Assembly (NCBI GenBank): GCA_030523775.1
Contig: JAUNHW010000016.1
Location: 20,969-59,870, forward strand
DNA length: 38,902 nt
Source: Akkermansia sp.
GTDB taxonomy: Bacteria > Verrucomicrobiota > Verrucomicrobiia > Verrucomicrobiales > Akkermansiaceae
Direction of reading: 5' to 3'
This document shows positions 8,258-15,897 of the stretch, one piece after another. Position 1 is the first letter of the stretch, and the number at the start of each line of letters is the position of its first letter. Under the pieces are notes generated by a model. The model saw only the letters and a program-made list of their open reading frames with translations. It had not been told where the DNA came from and did no database searches. The translations under genes were made by a program, and so were the position numbers.

Positions 8258-8275
8258 TTGGCTATACCTAGCCAA
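8258..8275 (-). terminator. Possible terminator of the GTPase operon
   Basis: TTGGCTA and TAGCCAA form a perfect 7-bp stem with a 4-base loop, 5 bases beyond the stop codon of the phosphopantetheinyl transferase. On the minus strand the T-tract is poor, so this may instead be an operator-like palindrome. Confidence 0.4.
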
Positions 8276-8279
8276 TTTT

Positions 8280-8861
8280 CTAGAGTGAAAAAGTTGCGGC
8301 ACCCATGTAGCCCGGCATGGGGGAGAAGAGTTCCACGGCGGGTTTTGGCTCAAAAAGCGGGGAGACGCAGCCGCTGCGGTAGGAGAGGGGAAAGCGTTCC
8401 GCAGCATGCCATATGCTGTCACCCGCCAGCTTCACCAGGGCTTCCGCCGCGCACCAGCAGGCGTAAAACTCCTCCATGGGGCAGCCGCGCGCCAGAAATC
8501 CCTCCAACTGCCGCGGTGCCATGAAGCGCGGTGCGATTTGCGCGAAGTTGCGCGGGCGCATGCGCTCCACGTCCACGCCCACTGGGCTGTGGTGGAAGGC
8601 CAGGCACAGGCAATCCCCGGAGTGGGCCAGGCTGAACGGCTGCGGCGCAAACTCCGGCTTGCCGTTTTCGTTGTAGGTGAGGCGGATGTCCTGCACGGGC
8701 ACGCCGCTCAGGCGGGAGAGCTCGCGGCGCAGCAGCATGCGTTCCGCCAGGTAGCGCGCGCCGCGCCGCGCGTACTGCACGCGCTCGTATTCATCCAGCA
8801 GGGCGGCATCCGCCGCATCGGCGGCGGGCAGATTGTCCATGCTGTAGACCAGGTAGTGCAT
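8280..8861 (-). CDS. 4'-phosphopantetheinyl transferase, Sfp-like
   Basis: This 193-residue protein should move the phosphopantetheine arm of coenzyme A to a carrier-protein serine. The fold markers are GKPEF (67-71), FSLAHSGD (76-83), the metal-binding GVDVE (95-99) and the second motif WCAAEALVK (136-144). In the last one the usual lysine before the glutamate is alanine, but the metal-binding glutamate (E140) and the later lysine (K144) are kept. It ends the five-gene operon, and its ATG overlaps the stop of the metallophosphoesterase (TGATG). No carrier protein or synthase is encoded in the window, so its target is unknown. Confidence 0.85.
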   Translation of the reverse strand: MHYLVYSMDNLPAADAADAALLDEYERVQYARRGARYLAERMLLRRELSRLSGVPVQDIRLTYNENGKPEFAPQPFSLAHSGDCLCLAFHHSPVGVDVERMRPRNFAQIAPRFMAPRQLEGFLARGCPMEEFYACWCAAEALVKLAGDSIWHAAERFPLSYRSGCVSPLFEPKPAVELFSPMPGYMGAATFSL

Positions 8862-9352
8862 CAGAGCTCATGGATGGATACGGTATTATCCCCGGTGTGG
8901 TAGATGCCGAAGGAGGGGTGCCCGCCGCGGCCCGTGATTTCACCGGGGTTGGCCACCAGCGTGTTGCCGAAGGTTTTGTTGAACACCTGGTGGGTGTGGC
9001 CGAAGAATACGGCATCAAAGCAGCCCGCAGCCAGTGCGTTCTGCGCGTGTTCCGGCAGGTGGGTGAAAAAGATGCGGCGGCCGCCCAGCTCCACCTCGCC
9101 CGTGTCACCGTGCAGGGTGGTGTTGGAAAAATCCTCCGCCATTCTGCGGAAGAGGGTGCGTTCCCGTTCGTTGTTGCCGAACACCAGGTCAATGCCGAAG
9201 GCCCAGGACCGGCGCAGGGTGCGGAAGGTGGCGCTGTGCACCATATCCCCCAGGCAGATGAGGTGTGTGCAGCCTGCCGATTCCGCCAGAGACAGAGCCT
9301 GCACCAGGTTGCCGTCGTTGTCGTGGATATCGGATATCAGTGCAACCTTCAT
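8861..9352 (-). CDS. Metallophosphoesterase, YfcE/MJ0936-like
   Basis: This 163-residue calcineurin-like phosphoesterase has the full metal-binding set: SDIHDN (7-12), LGDMVH, GNNE, THLPE and GHTH. Short proteins of this type hydrolyse phosphodiesters of nucleotides or related small molecules in the cytoplasm. There is no signal peptide. It lies 6 bases after the large membrane-protein gene and overlaps the next gene by one base, so it belongs to the GTPase operon. Hydrolysis of a nucleotide signal is possible in that context but is only an inference. The substrate cannot be predicted from the motifs. Confidence 0.88.
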   Translation of the reverse strand: MKVALISDIHDNDGNLVQALSLAESAGCTHLICLGDMVHSATFRTLRRSWAFGIDLVFGNNERERTLFRRMAEDFSNTTLHGDTGEVELGGRRIFFTHLPEHAQNALAAGCFDAVFFGHTHQVFNKTFGNTLVANPGEITGRGGHPSFGIYHTGDNTVSIHEL

Positions 9353-9358
9353 GGGGAA

Positions 9359-11518
9359 TCAGTCCTTTTGCTCGGCGGTGAAGATGGGGGAGAAGGGGAT
9401 GGCGTTCTCCAGCTCATCCGCGCCGGCGGCTGTGGAGATTCCGTTCTGCGTTACATGCCACAGCGGTTCTCCCTGTGCGGGCTTGCGGCAGAAGTGCGGT
9501 TTGCCGTCCGGCATGATGAAACCGCAGAAGCGCGGGCGCACGTTGCCGAGCATGTTGCTGAAGTTTTTCGCCATCTCCCCGGCGTAGGAGGCAGCGGTGG
9601 CGCGCTCGGAAAACCACTCGGAGAAGGCTGCCTCCGCGCGGTTGTGCGCGGGGGTGGTCAGCAGCCAGCAGTTGCCGGTCAGTTCCACGCCGCTGTGCTC
9701 CGCGAGCGCGTTGAAGCTGCGGATGTCCGCCTGCAGGGAGGGGGAGTACGGCAGCCCGGTGGTCATCCTGTCCTCCCGCGCCAGCATCATTTTCACCAGT
9801 TGGTTGTACACGAAGGCGCGCGCCAGTGCAGGGCATTCCGCCGCACGGCAGCGCAGTACGGCATCCAGCGCCTTGCCGTAGTGCAGGTTTGCGAAGAATG
9901 CCGCGCGGTTCTCCGTGTGCAGGAGCCCTGCCAGGGGTGTGGGATCCATGCGGCGCGTCTTCACCCAGTGCGGGTTTTCCCACACAATGGCGGACTCCCC
10001 GCCGGTGGGCTTGCCGGGGTCGAGCGCGGAGCGGTTGAAATGCACTTTGCCGTCCTTCACCACGGGTTCCTGTTCCGTAAAGAAGACCTGCCGCGCTTCG
10101 TCTATGACGGCGTAGAGCGGCGTGCGCAGGGCCTTGTTCTCCAGCAGTTCGTCCGCCAGGTGGGTTTCATTGCGCGAGGCGGGGGTTGCCTCCGTGATGG
10201 AGGGTTCCCCCAGAATGAGGGTTTTGCGCGCGGCCTGCAGCTGCGTGCGGTCAATATCCTTGCCGCGGGTGCGTACCTCCCAGAGCACGGTGCCGTGGTC
10301 CGGCAGGGATTGCGCCGCCTCCAGCGCGGGCAGCATGCAGGTGTACAGCTTGGGCTTGATGGAGAGCAGGCACTTGCGGTAGCTCTCATAGTCCTGCGCG
10401 GCGGCCAGCCGGGACAGCTTGTCCTGCAGGAAGCGGTTCTCCTGCAGGATGATGTTGACGCTCTTGAGGGCATCCTGCGCGGGGCGTATGATTTCCTCGT
10501 CCAGCTGGCGGGAGTAGTGGGCGTCTGCAAAGATGAGGCAGCGCTCCATCAGCTCGGTGCGCGCCTCCTCCAGCGCGGCGGCATCCGCCGGCAGGTCCAT
10601 GCCCGGGGTGGGAATGGGGGGCAGGGGGCGGGAAAGGCGTTCCACAAACTGCATGCGCTGCGCGGAGAGCTGGGCCTGTTCCTCGCTGCAGAACTTGTTC
10701 CAGGTATCCGCCAGCGGGGCGGCGTCCTTCTTGGGCAGGGTGGTGAGCTTGTGCTCTATCTCCATGCGGCGGATGGGCCCCAGTTCCGTGATGGAGGCTT
10801 GGCCGTAGCGGATGTCGTGGAAGAGTGCGGCGAGCTCGTCCTTGATGGCCTGTTCCTTGCGCAGGCGCGTTTGCGCGGCGGTGATGAGCAGGTCCAGCCG
10901 GTTGCAGAAGCGGCGGTTCATGCTGGTGTCGCACGCCTTGAGGCAGGATTCCAGCTCTGCGGAATCCCCGCTGCGGATGCATTCTCCCAAGCGCACGGCC
11001 GCGTTTTCCGCATGGCGCGCCATCAGCACGCATGCCAGCACCACCAGGGCGGCGGCACCGGCAATGCCCGCCACCAGCAGCACCAGGCGCCGTGTGGGCT
11101 TGCGGCGGCGCGCCTGCTCGCGCGACAAGGCCCTGCGGAGCTGCACGCAGGTGCGGTGGTCCGCGCTGTCCAGCAGGTGCCCCGCGTATTTTTCACGGCG
11201 GCGCAAATCCTTTTTCATGCGGCGCAGCTGCTTGTCGTCGCACTTGGCGGGCAGTTGGGGATTGGCGGTGAAATCCGCGAGCAACTGCAGCAGGCGCGCG
11301 AGGTTCTGCTCATCTTGTGCGGCCTGGCGCTTGCGCTCCTTCTCGATGATTCGCAGGGGCTCCCCGGAATCCAGGCGTTCCAGCTCTGCGCGGGCGCGGG
11401 CGTTGCGCGGGTTTTTGCGCAGTTGCTCCACGAGCACCTGGCGGGCGGAATCCAAATCTCCGGCGGCAATGAAACGGCGCAGGGATTGCGTGGCGGGATC
11501 TGGGCGTCTCTTGCTCAT
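9359..11518 (-). CDS. Unrecognised single-pass membrane protein of the GTPase operon
   Basis: This 719-residue protein has a cytoplasmic-looking N-terminus (1-about 140) with TPR-like helical segments rich in Arg, Lys and Leu. One strong membrane helix follows (VLLVAGIAGAAALVVLACVL, about 145-165), then a long helical region of roughly 550 residues. I see no catalytic motif. The start at 11518 overlaps the stop of the GAP1-like gene as ATGA, which suggests translational coupling. An upstream extension of the frame is shadow of that gene. The architecture (short N-terminal segment, one helix, large second part) resembles that of its upstream partner, so the two may form a membrane complex. Whether the large part is outside is not shown. 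Confidence 0.7.
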   Translation of the reverse strand: MSKRRPDPATQSLRRFIAAGDLDSARQVLVEQLRKNPRNARARAELERLDSGEPLRIIEKERKRQAAQDEQNLARLLQLLADFTANPQLPAKCDDKQLRRMKKDLRRREKYAGHLLDSADHRTCVQLRRALSREQARRRKPTRRLVLLVAGIAGAAALVVLACVLMARHAENAAVRLGECIRSGDSAELESCLKACDTSMNRRFCNRLDLLITAAQTRLRKEQAIKDELAALFHDIRYGQASITELGPIRRMEIEHKLTTLPKKDAAPLADTWNKFCSEEQAQLSAQRMQFVERLSRPLPPIPTPGMDLPADAAALEEARTELMERCLIFADAHYSRQLDEEIIRPAQDALKSVNIILQENRFLQDKLSRLAAAQDYESYRKCLLSIKPKLYTCMLPALEAAQSLPDHGTVLWEVRTRGKDIDRTQLQAARKTLILGEPSITEATPASRNETHLADELLENKALRTPLYAVIDEARQVFFTEQEPVVKDGKVHFNRSALDPGKPTGGESAIVWENPHWVKTRRMDPTPLAGLLHTENRAAFFANLHYGKALDAVLRCRAAECPALARAFVYNQLVKMMLAREDRMTTGLPYSPSLQADIRSFNALAEHSGVELTGNCWLLTTPAHNRAEAAFSEWFSERATAASYAGEMAKNFSNMLGNVRPRFCGFIMPDGKPHFCRKPAQGEPLWHVTQNGISTAAGADELENAIPFSPIFTAEQKD

Positions 11519-12981
11519 GGTTTCGCGGTGGCGGTAAAGGGTGAAAGATAGGGGGAGAAGGATGCCAGCAGGGAATCCCGCAGCACGGGGTTTCCGTTCA
11601 GGAAATACGCCCACGCGGCGCGTTCCCGCGCCTCCATGCCGCCGAGCCAGCGCGCGGGCGTTGTGCCGTGCGTGGAGAGCTGCATGTAGAGCTGCGCCAG
11701 CGAGGCGGGGGGCACGCCCAGCAGCTCCGCGCATTCAATGGCGCGTGCCAGGTGCGCCGCACGGTTGTCCGCCTGCAGCAGCAGGCGGCAGCACTCCTGC
11801 AGGGTGGCGGCGGTCACCTCGGAAAGCTCACCGGTCTGTCCGCACACATTGGCCTGGTTGGCCAGGCTGGTCAGGGTGGTCTCCGCGCGCGCGGCATCGA
11901 AGGGTTGTTCCGCCAGCTCCGCGAGGTTGCCGATGATGTTGGCTGCGCCGCCCTGTGGCTGCTGCTGCACGCGGATGGTGACGGTGGCGGGTTTGCCTTG
12001 CGTGGAGAGCAGCCAGACGGCACCCGCCAGGCAGAGGGCCGCCGCTCCGGCACAGGCGGCCTTGATGATGTGGCGGCGGTGGCGGCGCAGGTGGGTGCCG
12101 TGGCGGTCGCACGGCTGCGGGGCTTCCTGCGTGCGGGTGCGGCAGGGAGCGCATGCGGGTGCCGGGGCCGGTTCCTGCTGCGGTTTGCAGGGCGGTGGCG
12201 CGGCAGGCGTTTGCGGCAGCTCCAGCGTTTCGCAGATGCGCAACACGGGGTGCCCGGCATCCTGCGCACGCTCCAGCAGGCGGCGTGATTCCGCCGTGCA
12301 TGCCATGCGGTGGGTGTCTGCAAAGGAATCCGTTTCCGCTGCGGCGGTGGTGAAGGTGTGCCCCCAGCCGCGCAGGTGAGTGAGCCAGTCTCCCTCGTGC
12401 AACAGGTGCAGGATGTCTGCCCCGCATACGCCCTGCGGCACCAGCAGCACGCAGTCGTTCTCATATTGCGGCGTGCAGAAGGCGCGGGCGTTGCCCTTGT
12501 GGCCGGTGAGGCGTTTCCAGGTGGGCTGGGCGGCGGCATCGGGCACGTCTTCCGTGCAGAAGGCGGGTACATCCGCCAGGAAGCTGGGTTCCCCGCACCA
12601 TGCGGTTTTCCAGAGCCCGCGCGCTTCCATGGCGAGCATGATGCCGGCGGGCGTGGGGCGCGCGGGATGGCGGCTCATGGCTTCCGCCTCCCCGGCGGTG
12701 AGGATGAGGTGGTGGGCAATGTGGCACGCGCGCCCGCTGTAGTCCGCCCCGCTCATTTGCACGCGGGTGAGCACGTGGTACGCGCTGCCGCGGTCCGCCA
12801 GCACGCGGTAGGAGTATTGCGCGCCCCCCGCCCCCGCGGCTTCCTCGCGGTAGGAGCTCAGCGCCGTAAGCTTGTCGCACAGGATGCGGGAGAGCGCCTC
12901 GCTGCGCGCCACGGTGCCGTAGCCGGAGCCCTGGCGGTCCAGCAGGTGTTCTGCGCTGGTGTGGATGAGCTGGAGCGGCAT
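11515..12981 (-). CDS. GAP1-N-like GTPase-associated membrane protein
   Basis: This 488-residue protein resembles the N-terminal domain of 'GTPase-associated protein 1'. Its first residues, QLIHTSAEHLLDRQGSGYGTVARS (shown in part as HTSAEH and GSGYGTVARS), follow the pattern of a family start with a tyrosine/histidine-TSA and a glycine-rich GTVAR segment. A later WGHTFTT segment fits too. A Pro- and Cys-rich linker (about 255-300) leads to one membrane helix (about 306-326) and a C-terminal helical part. The ATG at 12981 is chosen over a GTG at 13011, which would add ten residues before the family start. The gene follows the GTPase by 13 bases. The recognition is from memory and needs a profile search. 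Confidence 0.65.
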   Translation of the reverse strand: MPLQLIHTSAEHLLDRQGSGYGTVARSEALSRILCDKLTALSSYREEAAGAGGAQYSYRVLADRGSAYHVLTRVQMSGADYSGRACHIAHHLILTAGEAEAMSRHPARPTPAGIMLAMEARGLWKTAWCGEPSFLADVPAFCTEDVPDAAAQPTWKRLTGHKGNARAFCTPQYENDCVLLVPQGVCGADILHLLHEGDWLTHLRGWGHTFTTAAAETDSFADTHRMACTAESRRLLERAQDAGHPVLRICETLELPQTPAAPPPCKPQQEPAPAPACAPCRTRTQEAPQPCDRHGTHLRRHRRHIIKAACAGAAALCLAGAVWLLSTQGKPATVTIRVQQQPQGGAANIIGNLAELAEQPFDAARAETTLTSLANQANVCGQTGELSEVTAATLQECCRLLLQADNRAAHLARAIECAELLGVPPASLAQLYMQLSTHGTTPARWLGGMEARERAAWAYFLNGNPVLRDSLLASFSPYLSPFTATAKP

Positions 12982-12994
12982 GGCGCGGGCGGTT

Positions 12995-14737
12995 TCAGGT
13001 GGTTTGTGCACAGGGCAGCAGGGAGGGCGCCACGCAGCTCAGCGCCCACAGTGCGGCATCCGTCACGCGGAAGGGGTGCACCTGCCCGGATGCGGGGCCG
13101 ATGAGGGTGGAGCCGCTGCTCTCATCCGTGAATTCGATGGGGGATTCACCGAAGGCGGAGGCAGCGAAGTAGCGCACGTTGGAGGAGATGGCCTCTGCAT
13201 TGGTGCAGATGTGCGGGGCGATGCTGAAGATGAGCTGGCGCAGGCGCGCGGAGTTGGCGTGGATGAGCTCCGGCATGAACATGCCGTTGCGCGTGGCGGG
13301 CAGCAGCGGTTCCGGCCCCAGCAGGTGCATCCACGTATCGCACTTGCCGATGATGACCGCCAGCGGCACGTCCAGCTTGTTGCCGGGGGCTATGTTGAGC
13401 TGCGTGCGCATGCGCATTTCCGATTCCGCCAGCAGCAGGGCCTGCCGCCCCGGCGGGTACAGGTTGCGCTGCAGCTGCGGGTCCTTGTTGTCCGCCAGCA
13501 GCTTGCGGAAGCCGGGGTTGGCCGTGGGGTCGAAGAGGAAGAGGATGGCATCCGCCACCTCCAGGTGGTGGGCACCGGGGTTCAGCTCGCTGCCGCTGCC
13601 GGGCTGGAAATCCTCCCCGGCGTTGTCGTAGAGCACAATGGAGTGGGTGTCACCGCCCTTGTTGAGGTTGTAGATGAAGGGGCGGGGCATGTTGGCCGTT
13701 ACGCCGTGGCGCCACACCTTGTGGTACAGGCGGCCCTGCAGCTGGGTCTTGCCGATGTAGGCCTCCTGCGGGCTCTTGGCGGAGAAGAGGCGCATGCGCA
13801 TGTCGTTCAACGGTTCGTTGATGATGGGGTCTGCATCCCGGAACGGCATGCCGAAATCACGCGGGAATTCCAGCTCCAGTTCGCGCACCAGGGCCGCCAG
13901 GAAGTATGACTTGCCCGCCGCAGGCACCCCCACCAGGGAGAGCAGGTGCTGCTGCGTGCCCGTGAAGAACGGCGGCAGCTTGGTGTGGCAGTGCGGGCAT
14001 GCGTAATCGGAGCAGGGGGAGCCCTTGGCATCAATGGGCAGCCCCTGCCAGTTGCGCTCCGTGGGTTTGAAGCGCAGCATGGCGTCCGCGCCCAGGATGC
14101 TGTCGCCGCGGAGGTCCGGGTGCACGGCGATTGCCAGCTCCTGCCCGGCGCGGAACTTCTCCCAGCAGTTGGGGCAGAGCAGCTCCGGCGCATCGGCGTC
14201 CTCCGCCGTGGTGGATGCCGCCTTCTTCTCCAGGCGGGAGGCGAACACGGCCACGGCCAGCATGTCCTTCAGGTAGAACGCGCAGTTTTCCAGCCCTTGG
14301 AAAGTCACCAGCACCTCCGGCGGGAAATCCTGCGCAATCGTCGGCAGGTCGCTTAGCGAGTAGGGGCCGTACCATTCGTGGTTCTCCGTGTTGTACAGGA
14401 ACCACACGTTCGGATCGTACTGTTCGAAATCCGGCTTGTTCGCCGGGTCCCCGTACCAGCACACGAAACACCCGCAATCCAGCACGAAGAGGTACATGGT
14501 TTCCGGCTTGATGACCACGTCCGTGTTCATGACCACCCCGTTGAGCGAGTATTTTTCAATGTGCCCGTGCGGGAAGAAGCGGCAGCTGCCGTCACGCTGC
14601 GTGAACGAGCCCCCGTTCTCTCCCTGCATCGGGATGCGGAACGTGCTCTTCTCCCCGGAGCCGATGGTCATGAACACGCCGTCGGACGACCAGAGCTTGG
14701 CCGTCAGGCAGTCGTAGATGTAGAGCTGGTTGTTCAT
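12995..14737 (-). CDS. FHA-like/GYF-like/zinc-ribbon GTPase
   Basis: This 580-residue soluble protein is built from several modules. Residues 1-98 look FHA-like, with an S/T-x-NG turn (YSLNGVVM) and a terminal beta-strand pattern. Residues about 111-165 look GYF-like (EWYGPYSLSDLP). A zinc ribbon is split, with CPNC at 188-191 and CPHC at 247-250. A P-loop GTPase follows: Walker A GVPAAGKS (270-277), a DxxG-type switch in YDNAGED (370-376) and GKCD (464-467) in the place of NKxD. The zinc ribbon before the P-loop and the YDxAGED switch recall the double-GTPase families linked to GAP1. It is first in the operon, under a strong promoter. GTP-controlled assembly with the two membrane partners is inferred. 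Confidence 0.75.
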   Translation of the reverse strand: MNNQLYIYDCLTAKLWSSDGVFMTIGSGEKSTFRIPMQGENGGSFTQRDGSCRFFPHGHIEKYSLNGVVMNTDVVIKPETMYLFVLDCGCFVCWYGDPANKPDFEQYDPNVWFLYNTENHEWYGPYSLSDLPTIAQDFPPEVLVTFQGLENCAFYLKDMLAVAVFASRLEKKAASTTAEDADAPELLCPNCWEKFRAGQELAIAVHPDLRGDSILGADAMLRFKPTERNWQGLPIDAKGSPCSDYACPHCHTKLPPFFTGTQQHLLSLVGVPAAGKSYFLAALVRELELEFPRDFGMPFRDADPIINEPLNDMRMRLFSAKSPQEAYIGKTQLQGRLYHKVWRHGVTANMPRPFIYNLNKGGDTHSIVLYDNAGEDFQPGSGSELNPGAHHLEVADAILFLFDPTANPGFRKLLADNKDPQLQRNLYPPGRQALLLAESEMRMRTQLNIAPGNKLDVPLAVIIGKCDTWMHLLGPEPLLPATRNGMFMPELIHANSARLRQLIFSIAPHICTNAEAISSNVRYFAASAFGESPIEFTDESSGSTLIGPASGQVHPFRVTDAALWALSCVAPSLLPCAQTT

Positions 14738-14753
14738 GGAAAGGCGTGCCTGC

Positions 14754-14782
14754 ATTCTAGCGTACGCGCGCGCGTGCGTCAA
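14754..14782 (-). promoter_or_regulatory. Promoter of the GTPase operon
   Basis: On the minus strand, TTGACG (14782-14777), a 17-base spacer that is mostly alternating CG, and TAGAAT (14759-14754). The predicted start is about 10 bases before the GTPase ATG. This is one of the best matches to a sigma70 promoter in the window. Confidence 0.7.
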
Positions 14783-14827
14783 GAACCCCATTCGCCATCC
14801 GGGTGTTCTTCAGAAACCGCGGATGCC

Positions 14828-15796
14828 TTATTTCCCCAGCACCAGGCTGGCCAGGCGCTCCATGTCCTCCGGGGTGTAGCGCTGGTCCAGCGGCAGGGGG
14901 AGCAGGGTGCGCGCCAGGCGGTTCTCCACGCTTTCTGCCGTGGTGGCCTTGATGACTTCCGGCCAGAAGAGCGGCAGTGCCACGCCTGCATCAATCAGGC
15001 TGTCGCGCAGGTCCGGTATGCCGCTCACCAGCGGGTAGCACATGGGTGCGGCGGGTGCATGCTCCGGCAGCTCCAGGCGGTTGATGCCGCCCAGCAGGCG
15101 GTGCAGGGCGGCATAGTTCTCCAGGCGGCGCCGCCGGATTGTGTCGAAATCGTATGCGCCTATCAGGCTGCGCGTGACGGGTGACATGTCGCGCGGCTCC
15201 GTGTTCAGGTCCTGCTCCGCCAGCTCGCAGAGGTGGCTTGCCAGGGAGAATCCGGTTTCCAGGCGCTCCAGCAGGAAGAGGGATTTCACGGCGGAGGAGT
15301 CCGTGTCATTCGGGTAGATGCTGAAGTCGCGGGAATCGCACGCCACGCCGCCGTCCGCCAGGCCGCAGAATTTGCGCGGGCTGTAGAAACACGGCAGCTG
15401 CGTTTGCGAGAAGAGGGCCGTGGTGGCATCCACAATGCTCGTGCCGCGGTGCTGGCGCGCCGCCTCTTCCACCGCCCGCCCCGTGAAGCCGAAATAGTTC
15501 ACCAGCAGCAGAACATCGTCCTCTCGCAAATCCTCCGGCAGCTCCGGGCGCAGTTGGTCATTGCAGTGGTAGCGCTCCACCGGGATGGAGAGCCGCTTCA
15601 TGGGCTGCATCACGGTGTCGCACACAAAGCGCGGCACCAGCACGCGCCGCGGCCTTTCCTCCCTGTTCTGCAAAAGCAGCTGCAGGGCGGCGCGCCCGCT
15701 GTTCACAAAGATACAGCTGCGCGATTCCGTGAAGGGGAAATTCCCCACCACGGGAAACTCCAGCCCCATCACGCCGCCCATCATCTCGTCCACCAT
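14828..15796 (-). CDS. DegT/DnrJ-like PLP-dependent aminotransferase
   Basis: This 322-residue protein looks like the DegT/DnrJ/EryC1/StrS group of PLP enzymes, which usually aminate nucleotide-linked sugars. The candidate PLP lysine is K142 in SPRKFCGLADGG, preceded by IVDATTALFS with a PLP-ring aspartate (D123). NSGRAAL near residue 32 fits the phosphate-binding start of the fold. At 322 residues it is shorter than the usual 370-400. No sugar-nucleotide genes lie nearby, so the substrate is unknown. The start at 15796 lies about at the predicted transcript start, so the message may be leaderless. Confidence 0.72.
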   Translation of the reverse strand: MVDEMMGGVMGLEFPVVGNFPFTESRSCIFVNSGRAALQLLLQNREERPRRVLVPRFVCDTVMQPMKRLSIPVERYHCNDQLRPELPEDLREDDVLLLVNYFGFTGRAVEEAARQHRGTSIVDATTALFSQTQLPCFYSPRKFCGLADGGVACDSRDFSIYPNDTDSSAVKSLFLLERLETGFSLASHLCELAEQDLNTEPRDMSPVTRSLIGAYDFDTIRRRRLENYAALHRLLGGINRLELPEHAPAAPMCYPLVSGIPDLRDSLIDAGVALPLFWPEVIKATTAESVENRLARTLLPLPLDQRYTPEDMERLASLVLGK

Positions 15797-15802
15797 GCCG
15801 CC

Positions 15803-15831
15803 ATCCTACTATCTTTTCCCGCCTTCAGCAA
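15803..15831 (-). promoter_or_regulatory. Promoter of the DegT-like gene
   Basis: On the minus strand, TTGCTG (15831-15826), a 17-base spacer and TAGGAT (15808-15803). The expected transcript start falls on the ATG itself. Confidence 0.55.
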
Positions 15832-15848
15832 GGGAAAACGGATGCAAA

Positions 15849-15879
15849 AAGCCGGCCCGGCGAAACACCGGGCCGGCTT
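15849..15879 (-). terminator. Terminator of the M16 peptidase gene
   Basis: AAGCCGGCCCGG (15849-15860) and CCGGGCCGGCTT (15868-15879) form a perfect 12-bp stem with a 7-base loop. On the minus strand it follows the M16 stop codon by 18 bases and is followed by a run of T, as expected for a Rho-independent terminator. Confidence 0.88.
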
Positions 15880-15897
15880 GAAGATATGCGATACCGA

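Noticed and set aside
8870..11551. A very long plus-strand open frame (893 codons) opposite the membrane-protein gene
   Set aside because: It lies antisense to two well-supported minus-strand genes with overlapping ends, has no recognisable domain, and its composition is that of a GC-rich shadow frame.
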